Positions 9,401-19,200 of a stretch of 40,636 nt of DNA are shown in pieces (within the stretch, counting starts at the first letter, position 1; every line of letters begins with the position of its first letter). Source of the stretch: Pirellulaceae bacterium (GTDB lineage Bacteria; Planctomycetota; Planctomycetia; Pirellulales; Pirellulaceae); the NCBI GenBank assembly GCA_024102795.1, contig JAGFJK010000491.1, forward strand, positions 1 through 40,636, in the 5' to 3' direction. The position numbers were made by a program, and so were the translations under genes. The notes under the pieces were generated by a model. It had not been told where the DNA came from and searched no databases. It saw nothing but the letters and a program-made list of their open reading frames with translations.

Positions 9401-10211
9401 GCTCGGCCAACTGCTGGTCTACGCTCAAGACGGCGACGATCTGGTCAGCGTGGCCAGTCATGTGGTGGATGCCGGACTGAATCCGATTCCCGTGGAGTTC
9501 CATGGCGAGGAGGGGAATGACTACCTGACCGGCGCCAACGCCGACGACATCCTGGTTGGCGGGCCCGGCCACGATCGAGTGCTGGGGGGCGAAGGCAACA
9601 ACCGGCTGTTCGGCGACGGCAATCAGTTCGACGTGAACGGGCAGTTGATCGAAGCCCTGACGGACGGAGACGACTACCTGGCAGGTCGCGACGGCGCCGA
9701 TCAACTGTGGGGAGGCGGCGCTCTGGATCGCTTGTTCGGCGGCGATGGCGACGACGTGCTGAGCGGAGGTGGCGGCAACGATCAATTGGATGGCGGCGGC
9801 GGGACGGACATCTTGCGCGGCGACGACGGGAACGACACGCTGAGCGGCGGTTATGGCGACGATCTGCTGCTGGGCGGAGCCGGCGACGATCAGTTGTTCG
9901 GCCGGCAGGATAACGACCTGCTGATTGGCGGCCTGGGCGCGGACTATCTGCGAGGCGAAGCGGGCAACGACCTGCTGATCGCGGGCACGACCGCTCAGGA
10001 CGCGGCCAGCGACGCCGCATTGCTGGCCTTGCTGAGCGCCTGGTCCGGCAGCTCGTTAGATAACACCTCCGGACATGCCGCCGACACGGACTCCGATACC
10101 CTGTTGGGCGATACGGGCGTGGACGCGTTCTGGGCCGATATCCTGCCCGAACCGCCGCTGGACAAGACGGTGTCCGAAATGGGTGAAGTGGTCGGCGACG
10201 AGCCGGCGTAG
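3492..10211 (+). CDS. Giant secreted LEPR-motif protein with triplicated module, Ig-like domains, beta-helix and RTX repeats
   Basis: A 2239-aa secreted or cell-surface protein. Instead of a classic signal peptide the N-terminus is Arg-rich and reaches the planctomycete LEPR-type motif ALEPRLPLAG at about residues 30-40. Order of parts: three ~138-aa copies of one module (residues ~43-450); a cadherin/Ig-like segment (~455-550); two Ig-like repeats each ending near TASYAGDANF or TATYAGDANF (~552-735); a long Gly/Ser/Thr-rich stretch with degenerate turns such as NHGVLVDAG that reads as a right-handed beta-helix (~1020-1580); an intermediate region (~1580-2000); and RTX-type calcium-binding nonapeptides such as GGDGDDVLSG (~2005-2165). 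It ends in a short acidic tail. No catalytic motif was recognised. Adhesion or matrix function is likely but inferred. It converges on the RHS gene with a 60-bp gap. Confidence 0.85.
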   Translation: MRFLPPRRRRSLPAPSARRCHFRSALLEALEPRLPLAGLPGIEYYEDVSQPTGTFSSSYVAVPGLSTTFNMAQSAPARLDARLQFVSTSFGVVDMQVRFVVDGVAQRDQVLSFAGLNYEEYSHVQMSDYVNLAAGAHTVTVQARVFGGSARWDDVTFSRTFDQHLKVAVFTPVPGEGPTVEFAEDTAVPTANITSSTQTISGLTTNFTAATTEHVRLDAELQLTGTDFGVLDLDVNFVVGGMATPTHRFRFDGKNDAIYNKLKFSDLITVSPGTHTVTVQIRAAGGLASFTDPTFGKTFTQYLAVAEYLPLPGGGSLVEYVEDTAAPNTSITSATAAIPGLSATITTEGTEPVRMDAELHLVGTDFGVLDLDFQFLVNGVGQGFHRFRFDGKNFQTYVPLQFSDYVTLPAGNHTITINARAAGGQASWDDPTFGTTFTQYLRVTEFNTIDAPPEWSLLPDRTAVFGESNLTFSVHPFVTDLDTPDNQLTYTVVGNTNPSVVSTSTISSATGNLALDYGAVGSSDVTVRAMDPTGLWDDDTFRVTVGKASTQLQVASDLPDPSVTGQTIAVGFNLIPVAPGSGIPSGLVTVAAGSDSVTVPASAGVAMLPLTTAGAKTITASYAGDANFLASGDTEGHQVNRAATTLSLSAMPNPTDIGQAVSLNFSLGVAAPGAGVPTGNVTITDGVDSVIVPSSAGAASLVLTTPGSRTLTATYAGDANFQGTTSSGVSHQVQNVITITGSGIDDTLVVMATGPDAGTYSLNGGTPVPFSGIGSLTFHGLAGNDLLVIQNPAGGLFQPAGGISFIGGAGGETTGDALVLQGGMVSNLDFHYLNSSDGSIDYDGTQAITYTGLEPISSTIDALNVELNYGGTGETITITDAGGGQTTVTSTAGELTTFDNPANLLAINAGGGTDLIQLNSLAASYPASISIDGQADSDLLNINGPVSLSAGRDFTAQVDRIIHFAPLATSGSGSVALDADVLLVLTPGSSISTVDGGISLENNAAGTATGNFVGVRLVSATVNSTGSGPINVIGRGGDDAGTSDHHGVFLDGGSSIVSSGTGSIGLTGLGGDGTAGNHGVFLTAGSSVISTNGNLDVLGVAGDGVGSFQVGVRVDGASSIVSNGSAAIGIDGTGGAGTDRNAGVMIINANSEVTSAGGAITIVGLGGGGTGVVNPGVLVDAGAIVESTATGPTAGTVRLQGQGGGGSTGNNGVTIFAPGTRVATVDGDLELIGTGGGSGTNTLNHGVLVDAGAVVQSTGAGANAGSITLTGIGGNGTGSSNGVDIANTAQVTSQDGDIQVTGDGGTGSGNLHHGVILINGARLESTGTATITIDGTGGQGNNANHGIVVESSTVRSASGPIGMTGQGGSGPGNNQIGVLLINGGLVDSTGAGAGAASITIEGTGGTGGVANRGVQITGGSTAVTTIDGAIQITGLGGPSATDFHQGVFFQGGTVAASGSASISIQGTAGPAAGLQSPGIVFASGGNALVSSVDGNIQLIGNGDGTGNGSGGIVLDGGNTVRSTGAGHVQLTGVGAPAGIGRGVAISAGALVEAAGSGNILLSGDGSAAAPGLHVLGTIISQSGTVDAISEDAFQMSASGLIDSASGTVTIVADNAAGSNGGPILMSNGALVDAGTGDIRLTADGDVFLGGLVTSAQVTVTSLSGGILDGGAAHLEIQASSAALRSATGTGSSDALDTSVAQLAALNQASGLVRVDNSAGNLLAITIVDGLAGVVNSGPEAIRLAADDLLVQQPISATTGHIELFSTHATRTIGLGSAGPVKGSGFDGTSAAFALTDAELDLIATAGERRMFGGSLSDQFNVHYGGSDTQPLHVLGLAGDDQFFVAPATTMPLSLDGGLPSAPILPGDTLHLDMSGAAPVVIVDTIGGYAISASTSVVSFQEMETLDLCDNSEQIDNASIGDLYVRTTDDRERITFTSWNSGGVKLRIDNLTAGTSMTWPQQFGLVGSEQQLGQLLVYAQDGDDLVSVASHVVDAGLNPIPVEFHGEEGNDYLTGANADDILVGGPGHDRVLGGEGNNRLFGDGNQFDVNGQLIEALTDGDDYLAGRDGADQLWGGGALDRLFGGDGDDVLSGGGGNDQLDGGGGTDILRGDDGNDTLSGGYGDDLLLGGAGDDQLFGRQDNDLLIGGLGADYLRGEAGNDLLIAGTTAQDAASDAALLALLSAWSGSSLDNTSGHAADTDSDTLLGDTGVDAFWADILPEPPLDKTVSEMGEVVGDEPA
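3619..4842 (+). repeat. Three tandem ~138-aa modules inside the giant protein
   Basis: The module occurs about at 3619-4032, 4033-4449 and 4450-4842. Each copy carries the landmarks (V/A)EDTA.P or YYEDVSQP, then G-L-(S/T)-(T/A), then (T/S)DFGVLDLD or TSFGVVDMQ, then HRFRFDGKN or its equivalent, then HT(V/I)T(V/I)..RA.GG, and ends in FTQYL.V. Copies 2 and 3 are closer to each other than to copy 1. This looks like a jelly-roll type beta-sandwich duplicated in tandem. I do not recognise the family. Confidence 0.75.
6560..8220 (+). repeat. Glycine-rich beta-helix repeat region in the giant protein
   Basis: Roughly a dozen or more degenerate turns recur with the pattern: G.GG.G(T)G, a spacer, then HGV(L/F)(V/L)..G, then a short polar segment with (V/I).S(T/S), then a strand such as ITLTG or LQLTG. 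The unit is about 35-50 residues. The regular Gly-rich turns alternating with short beta strands resemble filamentous-haemagglutinin-like or parallel beta-helix domains of bacterial adhesins. At DNA level the copies are diverged, so this is an old amplification. Confidence 0.7.
9500..9990 (+). repeat. RTX (haemolysin-type) calcium-binding repeats
   Basis: The translation holds a run of nonapeptides of the GGxGxDxLx type, including GGDGDDVLSG, GGGGNDQLDG, GDDGNDTLSG, GYGDDLLLG and GAGDDQLFG. These bind Ca2+ in a beta-roll and usually mark proteins that fold after export. The block lies near the C-terminus, as in type I-secreted RTX proteins. Here the N-terminal LEPR motif argues that planctomycete-specific export may be used instead. 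Confidence 0.9.
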
Positions 10212-10271
10212 ACGGAACCTGATGGCTACCTGGGGCTCGTCACGCCGAGCGTAGCGAGTGTTGGCAGGCAG

Positions 10272-13200
10272 CTATCGCCCGCAAGGACAGCCGTAACCCA
10301 TATAGTTATTGTAGACCAGCGCCCAGTACAGGAACTTGCCGCACGAGTCATAAACAGGCTCCCAGTGCGAACCGGGCGGAGCAGGATAGGGAGGCGACGG
10401 AGGCGGTGTCGGCCCCGGCGGGTTCTGCTGGCCGTTGCCCCCCTGCCCGTTATTGCCCGGTGGAGTTGTCTGGTTCGTCTCGCCAAATGGCCCGAACCGC
10501 TGATTGGGAGCATCGATCTGCTGCCCAAATCCGCCGCTGCCGGTATTCGTGCCGCCGAAGCCACCGCTTCCCGTATTCGTGCCGCCGAAGCCACCGCTGC
10601 CCGTATTTGTGCCGCCGAAACCACCGCTGCCGGTGTTCGTGCCGCCAAATCCGCCGCCGCCGCCCGTATTCGTGCCGCCGAAGCCGCCCTGTAAACCGGT
10701 CGGATCGCGGAAGTCCAGCGGATTGTTGGCGACGTACGCGAACAGATTGATCTGCCCGGCAGCAAACCCCAGTGGATCTTCCGACAAGAACCGGCCGGTC
10801 GTTGAATCCAGGTAACGAGCCCGGTAGTAGTGCAGTCCCAGTTCCCGGTCAAACTCGCGACCCGTGTAGAGATGCCGCGGCTCGGTCGATCCCGTCTGAG
10901 CGACCAGGTTGCCGTAGGAATCGTACGTCAGATGATCGACCAACTGCCCGCTTTCGTCCACCAGGTCGCGGACCGTCCCCAGATGATCGGACAACAGCCA
11001 GCGGACATTGCCCGCCGCGTCCTCGTCGGCCAGTACCTGGTCCACGGCGGGGCCGTGCAGGTATCGCCTGGCCAGTTGCGGCGCCCCGCCGCCGGCCACC
11101 CCGTCGTCGTCGACAAACTCCAGCAACAACTCATCCCGATCGTAGGCAAAGTGCCACGCCGTATCTCCGTTCGCGTCGGCCACCGTCTTGGCAATCCGCC
11201 GGTTCAGCGCGTCGTAGACAAACTCCACGCGCTGCTCCTGCGTGCCTTGCGCGTCGCGATCCACGACTTCGGTGAGCCGATGGCGGTGATCCCATGTGAA
11301 CTCGCGACTGGCGCCCGTCGCCACTTCGGTGCGCTGCCGCAGATTACCCTCGGCGTCGTACGTGTAATCGAACACGCCGTCGGATTCCAGCCGGTTGCCG
11401 GTTCCCACCTCGTACTGCATGCCGTGCAAGTGCGACGACGCACGATTTCCCGTGGCATCATAGACGTAGCTCTCGTCGGGCAACGCTCCCGGCGCGCGGT
11501 CGGCCTGGAGCAGTTGGCCCAGGGCGTCCAGCGTGTAGGTCGTCAACCCGTCCACGTCCTCGATCGAGGCGATGCGGCCGGTCGGATCGTAGGTATAGTT
11601 GTAAAACGCCAGCGTGCCCGGCACGTTGTCGTGCGTCAGCGACGTCAGCCGATTCAGGTCGTCGAATTGAAACACGCTGTCCGCCACTGCCTGCGTCCCC
11701 GCCAGGTCGGCATAGCGAGCGATCGTGTCGAACTGGCTGAGGGCGTTGTAGCTGAAATCGACCCGCTTGTCGGAAACGGGCGCCAGCCCGGCGGCCGATT
11801 GCACGATGCGCGTCAGGCGGTTCAGCGCGTCGTACTGGTACAACGTGTCCGCCGCCTGCTGACCGTCCACCGAGTCGGTTGTCGACAGCAGATTGCCGGC
11901 CAGGTCATGGGCATAGGTCAACACCACGCGCGGAGCGTGGGGCGTTCCCGCGTTATCCACCATGGTGGGCCGATCCCGATCGTCGTAGGCCACGGTGATG
12001 GAGCTGAAATTGTCGGCGGCCGAGAGCAGGTTGCCCACGGGATCATAGGTGTACTGCAGCAGATTGCCGTCGCCGACCCACGTCTCGGTAATCAGCCGGT
12101 TCAGCTCGTCGTAATCAAAGCGCGTTTGCCGCCCCAGGCGATCGGTCCGCGAGATCCGATTGTCCACGGCATCGTAGGTCTGGACCGACGCCTGGCCGAG
12201 CGCGTTGACGATTCCCGTCAGGCGGTTTCGCGCGTCGTACTCGAACCGCGTGATATTCCCCGACGCATCGGTCACGCGGATCAGATTGTCGTCCAGGTCG
12301 TAGTCCAGCAGTGTTCGTGCGCCCGCCGCGTCCAGCACCTCGATCGGCCGATTCCGCGCGTCGTAGCGGTACGTCGTCGTGTTCTGCAGCGGGTCCGTCA
12401 CGCTGATCAGGTTGCCCACCCGATCGTAAACCAGGTGAGTTTCCTGGTTCCGATGATCGATGACCCGGGTCCGCCGGTGAAGCGCGTCGTACTCGAACCG
12501 CGTCGTCGAGCCCCGCGCGTCGACCGTCGTCAGCAGATTGCCCGCCTCGTCGTAGGTGAACTGGGTGACCGGCGACGTGGCGGGTCCGGGACCATCCGGA
12601 TCGGGCTCGGTAACCATGATGGGACGATTCAGTTCGTCGTAGTCCACTTGCGTGCGGTTGCCCAGTTCGTCGATCACCGCCGTCAGATTCCCCGCGTTGT
12701 CGTACTCGAACAGGCGAGTCCCCTCGACGGGCGTGCCCACCGCGTACGTGGTGGCAATGCGGTTGCCGCGGGCGTCGTAGTCGTGGTCGGTGACGCGACC
12801 CAGCGGGTCGATGATGGTATCCACCAGCCCGTCGAGCGTGTAGGTGAAACTGGTGACCACGTCGTCGGGCCCACCGGGCATTCCCACGACGCGCGTCAGG
12901 GACAACAGGTTTCCGTTGTTCGGATCGATCTGGCGCAGCGTCTGCCGTACCAGTTCGTCCGTCGTGTTGGCTGGCTGGTTGAAGTTGGGGTCGTACGTGA
13001 ATCCGACGCCGCCGTTGGTCATCAAGGCTTCCGGCGTCACAGCCCTTTCAATCGTCTGCCGCTCCAGCACGCGGAAACTGTACGAGTCAGCCGCCGGGCT
13101 GCGGTCGTCCACGATCAGCGTGTACACTCCGTCCAGCGGCAAGGTAGCCTCGCGATCGGATGCGATGTTGGCGTCGAACAGCAGCAGATTTCCCGGCCCG

Positions 13201-16200
13201 AACATCCTCCACCGCGGGCCAAACGTCTGCGTGGAGATGCTGTCAAAGAACAACCGCTGGCCCGCGGTGCCGTCCAACACGAACAGATCCACTTCGACGC
13301 CGCCCGCCGTGGCTTCGTTCACCTGCTGTTCGATCGGCAGGGGGCGCGCCGCGAGGATATCCAGCAGTTCGAAGCTGTAGTTGCCCGCAGCACCCTGGCC
13401 GGCCATCGACAGCAGATACGTTCCCGTCTCGCCGAAGACCAGAGGGCCAAAACCGGGGAAGCTGTTGGGCAAGTCCAGAAGCTGTGCGCCGTTGGGAGAT
13501 GTCATTCGAACTCGCAGCGGCTGAGCCAGGTTCGTCTGCAGCATATCCAGGTACAACCACTGGCCCGCGTTGGCATGAAAGCGGTACAGATCCGTTTCGA
13601 AGTTCGAGTTGAACGTGGCGTCGACGCGCTGGTCGACCGTGATCGTCTGCGCATCCTGTTCGCCAAACAACCCGAACGCGAACGGGCCGGTGCTGGCCGC
13701 GTTGTCCCCGAACACGCTCAGCGTGTAATCGCCCGAAGCCGGCAGCGGAAACGGGCCAATGTCTCCTTGGCTGGCGTCCATCGCCACCAGAAGCGCGCCG
13801 CCCGCCGTGCGAATCTCGGCCGTCAAGGGGTCGGACGCCAGGCTGAGCCGCTGATCGAACAAGATCAGCTCGCCGGCCGAGGCGCTGAAGTTGAAATCCT
13901 GCCGCTGGCCCGCGGCGATCAGGCCCGCCTGCTCGATCGGCAAACCGCTGGATGGAACCAGCGCGTCGGAAATGTCATCCACGCGGAAGCTGGCCACACC
14001 CGGGTCGGCGCCGGCGGCGATATCCACCACCAGCACGTAGCTGCCATTGGCCGCGAGCGTAACCTCGCCCGCGGACGCCAGGTTGCGATCCAGCAGCAGC
14101 AGTCCATTCGTGCCGTACAGTTGCAACCGGCCGTCGAACACGCTGCCCAGGCCGGTCACACGAAGCCGCTGGCCCTGGAAGCCGTTGAAACGCAGCGACG
14201 TGATCGCCCCGGCATCGACCGGAGCGTTCACGACCTGGTTCAAGACCAGGGTCGCGGCCGCTTCGTGGTTGATCAGCCGGAAGGCATAATCGCCCAGTTG
14301 ATCGTCGCCCGCGTCGATTTCAATCCGGTAGGTACCCGTCTCGATCTGCCAGCTCAACTCCGTGTCAAAGTTGGCCGTATTGTCGAACAGAAGCTCACCG
14401 CTGGGCCGAGTCACTCGGACGTCGATCGGCACGTTGGCTCCCAGCGAATCAAAGGCGATGCGTTGCCCAGCCGCGGCGGTAAACGTGAACACATCCACGT
14501 CGCCCGGCTCGTCAATCGAACCCTCGATCAGCGTTCCGAACGACACGGCGACGGGCGCCATCTCGACGGTGATGGCCGCGAACGAAAAGGTCACGTCGCC
14601 GGCGAAATTGTTACCGGAAATTCGCAGAAAATAGAGATCGTCGGCCGGCAGGATCGCGGTCAGGTCCACGGCGGCACCCGCCACCGCGACCTGATCGCCG
14701 TTGGAACGCAGCACCCGCCAGGAAAGCGGTCCCGACGCGCCGCGCGCGTCGAGGAACAAGCGTTCGCCCGCCCGGCCCTCGAACGCCAGCACTTGCGTGC
14801 TGGAACCGGGACTCAGCGTGACATTCAGCGGCGCGTCCAGCGTCAACTCAGCCGCCCCGCCGGCATCCAGATCAAACAAGACGAATTCGTAACCGCCGAC
14901 CGCGTCTCCCGCCCCGTGCAACGTGAGCTGATAGACGCCGTCCTCGGTCAGGACGATCGGCCCCAGGTCGGCGTCGGCGTCCAGCGCGCCAAGTTGCACG
15001 GTGCCGCTGGGGGCCACCAGCGTCACGCGCAGATCGTCGGCCGGCACTTGCCGTGGATCGAACAGCAGCCGGTGGCCCGCGACCCCCTGGAACGTGAACA
15101 CGTCGGCTTCGCCCGGCACGGCGATCACACCGGAAGTGACCTCGTTGAGCGCCAAGGATGCCATCGATACCGGCGCATCGATCAGTTGGAACGAGTAGTC
15201 GCCGATGGCGTCGAACGAGCCGAACATGTACAGGCTGTACTCGCCCGGTTCGACCACCCGCAGCGGTCCCAGGTCCGCGTCCTCGTCGTGCCCGTTGAAC
15301 AGCAGGCGGCCCAGCGGATCCCGCAGAGCCACGGCCAGCGCGTCGGGGTCGCTGACCAGCGAATCGAAGAACAAACGCTGTCCGGCCATGGCCTGGAACG
15401 TGAACTGGTCCACTTCGCCGGGAACGTCGATGGTACCGGTCAGGGGCGCGCCCAGCGCCAAGGCGGCTCGCTGCAGCGGCGCATTGCCCAGTCGAAAGCG
15501 ATAATCGCCCGTCGCGTCGCCGGACCCGAAGACGGTCAACTGGTACGTGCCCGTCTCGCCCAGGACAATCGGTCCCAGATTCACGTCCTCGTCGTGATTC
15601 GTGGATGCGCCCAGGGGACTCAGCAGTTGAATGTTCAGCCCGTCGGGATCGTTGTCCAGGGCGTCGAAGTACAGCCGCTGGCCCACGGTCCCTTCGAAGG
15701 TGAATACATCGTTCTCGCCGGGCGAGTCGAGCGTGCCACTGGTTTCGCCGTCGATCGTCAGCGGACCCACCGTGCGGAGCGCGCTGCGCAGCACGAAGGC
15801 GTAGTCGCCAGTCGCGTCGCCGGTGCCGACGAAGTGCAACTGGTAGGTTCCGGTCTCCTCGAGCGCCAGCGGACCACGATCCAGGTCCTCGTCATGCAAC
15901 GGAATGGCCCGCGTGCCGCTGGGGGCAATCAGCTCGATCGACATGCTGTCGATTCCAGGGTCCACCGTGTCAAAGAACACGCGCTGGCCGACGGTCCCCT
16001 GGAACGCATACACATCCCGCTCGCCGGGCACGGACAGCTCGCCAGCAAACATCTGGTCGAACTGGGCGGCCGTGATGGACGTGGTCGGCTTGACGACCTG
16101 GAAACGGGCATCGCGGGCGACCGTGGTGTCGTTGCGAATCAGCACAAAATACGATCCCGTCTCGGTTACGGGAAAGGGCCCCGCGCTGAAGTCCGAGTTC

Positions 16201-19200
16201 AGCGTGGTGAGGAACCGCATCGAGGGGCTCAGCAGCACGGCGGCCACCGAGTCGAAATCGTTTTCCAGGCCATCGTAGAAAATCTGCTCGCCAATGACCG
16301 CGTCAATCCGCAAGATCGCGGCACCCAACGCCTCCAGATCCACCTGCATGTTGCCGGCGATCGGCGTCGAGTCGTCGCCGAGCCCCAGCACTTGAAAACG
16401 AAACTCCCCGGTCGAACCGGCATTGTCGCCCGCGACCGTGATCGTGTACGTGCCGGAGAAGGGGAGCACCAGCGGCCCGACGTCATCCAGTTCCGAGTTG
16501 AACGCCAGTGAGGCGCCAAACGGGTCGCGCAGGGTGTAGTTCAGCGTTGTGGTGCGCCGCTGCATGTCGACATAGATGGGCAAGCCGGCCGGCGCGTCGA
16601 ACTGAAAGACCTCCTGCTCGCCAGGTTCGATCATTCCAGCCTGTATCACTCCCAGTCCCGCGGGCGCGACCGGCGCGTCGCTGACGTCATCCACCTGAAA
16701 CATGAAAGGAACCGGACCCGCGATGCTGAACCCCGTCAGGACCAGTTCGTACGGCCCGTCGGATGGCAGCGTCACGGCAAAGTCGCTGGCCATGTTCAGA
16801 AAAGGAATGATGGCGTTGCCGCCGGGGCCAACAATTCCCCAGTTTCCGTTGCCGCTCAGCATGCTGTCCAGCGCCAGGCGCTGTCCCTGCGTGCCCTGGT
16901 GCTGAAAGACCACGGCGCCGCGCCCCGGATCGAGCGTGCCGGAGACGGGAACAGCCAACGCCAGCGCACTCGCGGCCGTCTCCAACAAACGGAAGTCGTA
17001 CGCGCCGACGGTGTCGCCGACAGCCTGGATGTGCAGCAAATAGGAACCCGTTTCGCTCAGGACCAGCGGGCCAAAGTCCGAGTCGGTGGACAAGTTCAGA
17101 GCCAGCAAGGTCCCCGTCGGCCCAACCACGCTCACGCGCAGGTCCTCCGGAAGACTGACCAGCGAGTCGAAGTAGATCCGCTGCCCGGCCGCGGCAGCGA
17201 ACGTGAATGTGTGGACGTCGCCCGGATGGACCAGCGAGTCGGTCACGCGACTGCCCAACGTCAGCGGAGTGACGCGCACGTCGGGTTCCACCAGTTCAAA
17301 CTGGTACGGTCCGGTATCATCCCCCACGCCAGCGACAAGCAACCGGTACTGGCCGGCCATATCCAGCGTCAATGGGCCATGATTGCCGTCCGACGAGACG
17401 GCATTCAACAGCCGTTCGCCGTCGGGCGCCAGCAAGGTGAAGCGCAGGTCGGCCGCCGGATCGCTCAGCAGACTGTCCACGAAAACCCTTTGCCCCACCG
17501 ACGCCGTGAAAGTCAGCTCGTCGACCGCACCCGGCGCGTCGATCGTTCCCGACACGACCGTACTCAGAGTCACGGGCGTTGAGGAAATCGTCGACTCGGC
17601 CAATTGAAAGCGGTAGTCGCCCGTGTCGTCACCGGCGCCGAACAGCAGCAACCGATAGGTGCCCGTCTCGGCCAGTGTCACGGCGTCCACGTCGCCATCG
17701 CTGCTGCGGCCCTCGAACAGCGGGATCCCGCCGGGGGCGATCAAGGAAGCTCGCAAGTCTCCCGGAAGCGATTGCTGCGAGTCGAACATCAGCCGCTGGC
17801 CCACTTGGCCCTCGAACTGATACACCTGGCTGTCGCCCGGCGAGGCGATGGACCCTTCAATGGGCGTGCTCAGGGCGAGCGGAAGCGTGGTCAGCCCCGC
17901 CTCGAACAGAACGAACTCATACTGGCCCGTATCATCACCGGAACCTTGCAGTACCAACTGATAAGTGCCCGTTTCCTGGAGCACCAGGGAACCATGATCA
18001 ATGCCGGCCGTCGCGAAGTTGATCAGCGGCTCGCCGGTCGGACTCAGCAGCGACACGCGCAGATCACCCCCCACCGAAGTTCGACCATCGTAGAACAACC
18101 GTTGCCCCGCGGCGGCTTCGATCTGATAAACGTCCTGCTCGCCGGGCACGTCGATCGACCCGGCGGTTGCCGAGTTGAAAGCCAGCGGACTCGCGGCGCG
18201 AGAAGGCGTGTAGAGTCGCAGGTCGTAGGGGCCCGTCGAGTTGCCGGCGCCCAGGATCAGTTGGTGAGCGCCCGTTTCGGTCAAGACCACCGGGCCCCGG
18301 TCGGAGTCCGCCCGTACGTTGGCCAACACCAGTTGTCCGGAGGGAGCCATCAGCTCATAGAACAGGTTCCCACCGGGGCCGATCCGGTCGACAAAGATCC
18401 ACTGGCCAGCCTGGCCCTGGAACGCATGCACGTGCCGGTCCCCGGGCCGGTCGATCTGGCCGATCATCGCTCCGCTGCCCGCGATCGCGTCGCGCGCGGT
18501 GACGATGTTCAGCCGGGCGTCGCGATCATACACGGTGACATTGCCGCGAGCGTCCACGAAACTGCCGGCCTGGCCGCCTGGCAAGCGTTCCCAGCGCGGT
18601 CCGGCTCCCACCGGATCGATCTGCTGGATTAGCTGTCCCCCTTTGGTCAGCAGGAACTCGGTCACGCGTCCTTCGCCGTCCGTCACACTGGCTCGCGGCG
18701 GTTGCGGAAGCGCGGTGGACATCGCGGGCTGGAACGGGTCCACGGTCTGCTCGGCGGGAACCAGGCCCTGCGGCTGAACTGTCGCGTAGCGCTTGACCGC
18801 GCCGTCTGCCAGCACCGCCCGGACAACCCGGCCGTGAAAGCCGTAGATCGTCTGTTCCAGATCACCCCGTTTCGTCACCTCGGACGTCATCCGATGCCGG
18901 GCGTCGTAGGAAAACGTGCGGAAGCTGCCGTCCGGGTCGGTGATGCGGGTCAGATTGCCGGCCGCGTCATGCTCGAACAAGGTGACGCGACTGGCCGGGT
19001 CGGTGATCGACTGAAGCAAACCATTCTGATACGCCAGCGTGGTGATCAGACCCACCGGATCGGTGATCGACGTCAGGAGGTCATCGGTATAGGCGTATTC
19101 GGTCGAGTTGCCGTTGCGATCGGTTGTGCGCACCAGCCGCCCCTGAGTATCGAACTCATGCACCTCCTGTTCCTGCGTCGTGCGGCGATACGTGTTGTCG

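Noticed and set aside
10531-10689. Regular 30-bp repeats considered as a CRISPR array
   Set aside because: There are no unique spacers: units are contiguous, in frame, and encode GGFGGTNTGS inside the RHS gene.
10830-16511. 1893-codon open frame on the + strand, antisense to the RHS gene
   Set aside because: Composition (very high Arg, Gln, His, Val) and lack of any domain fit the reverse frame of a GC-rich, repetitive coding sequence. The - strand frame has clear dockerin, YD and RHS features and a good ribosome-binding site.
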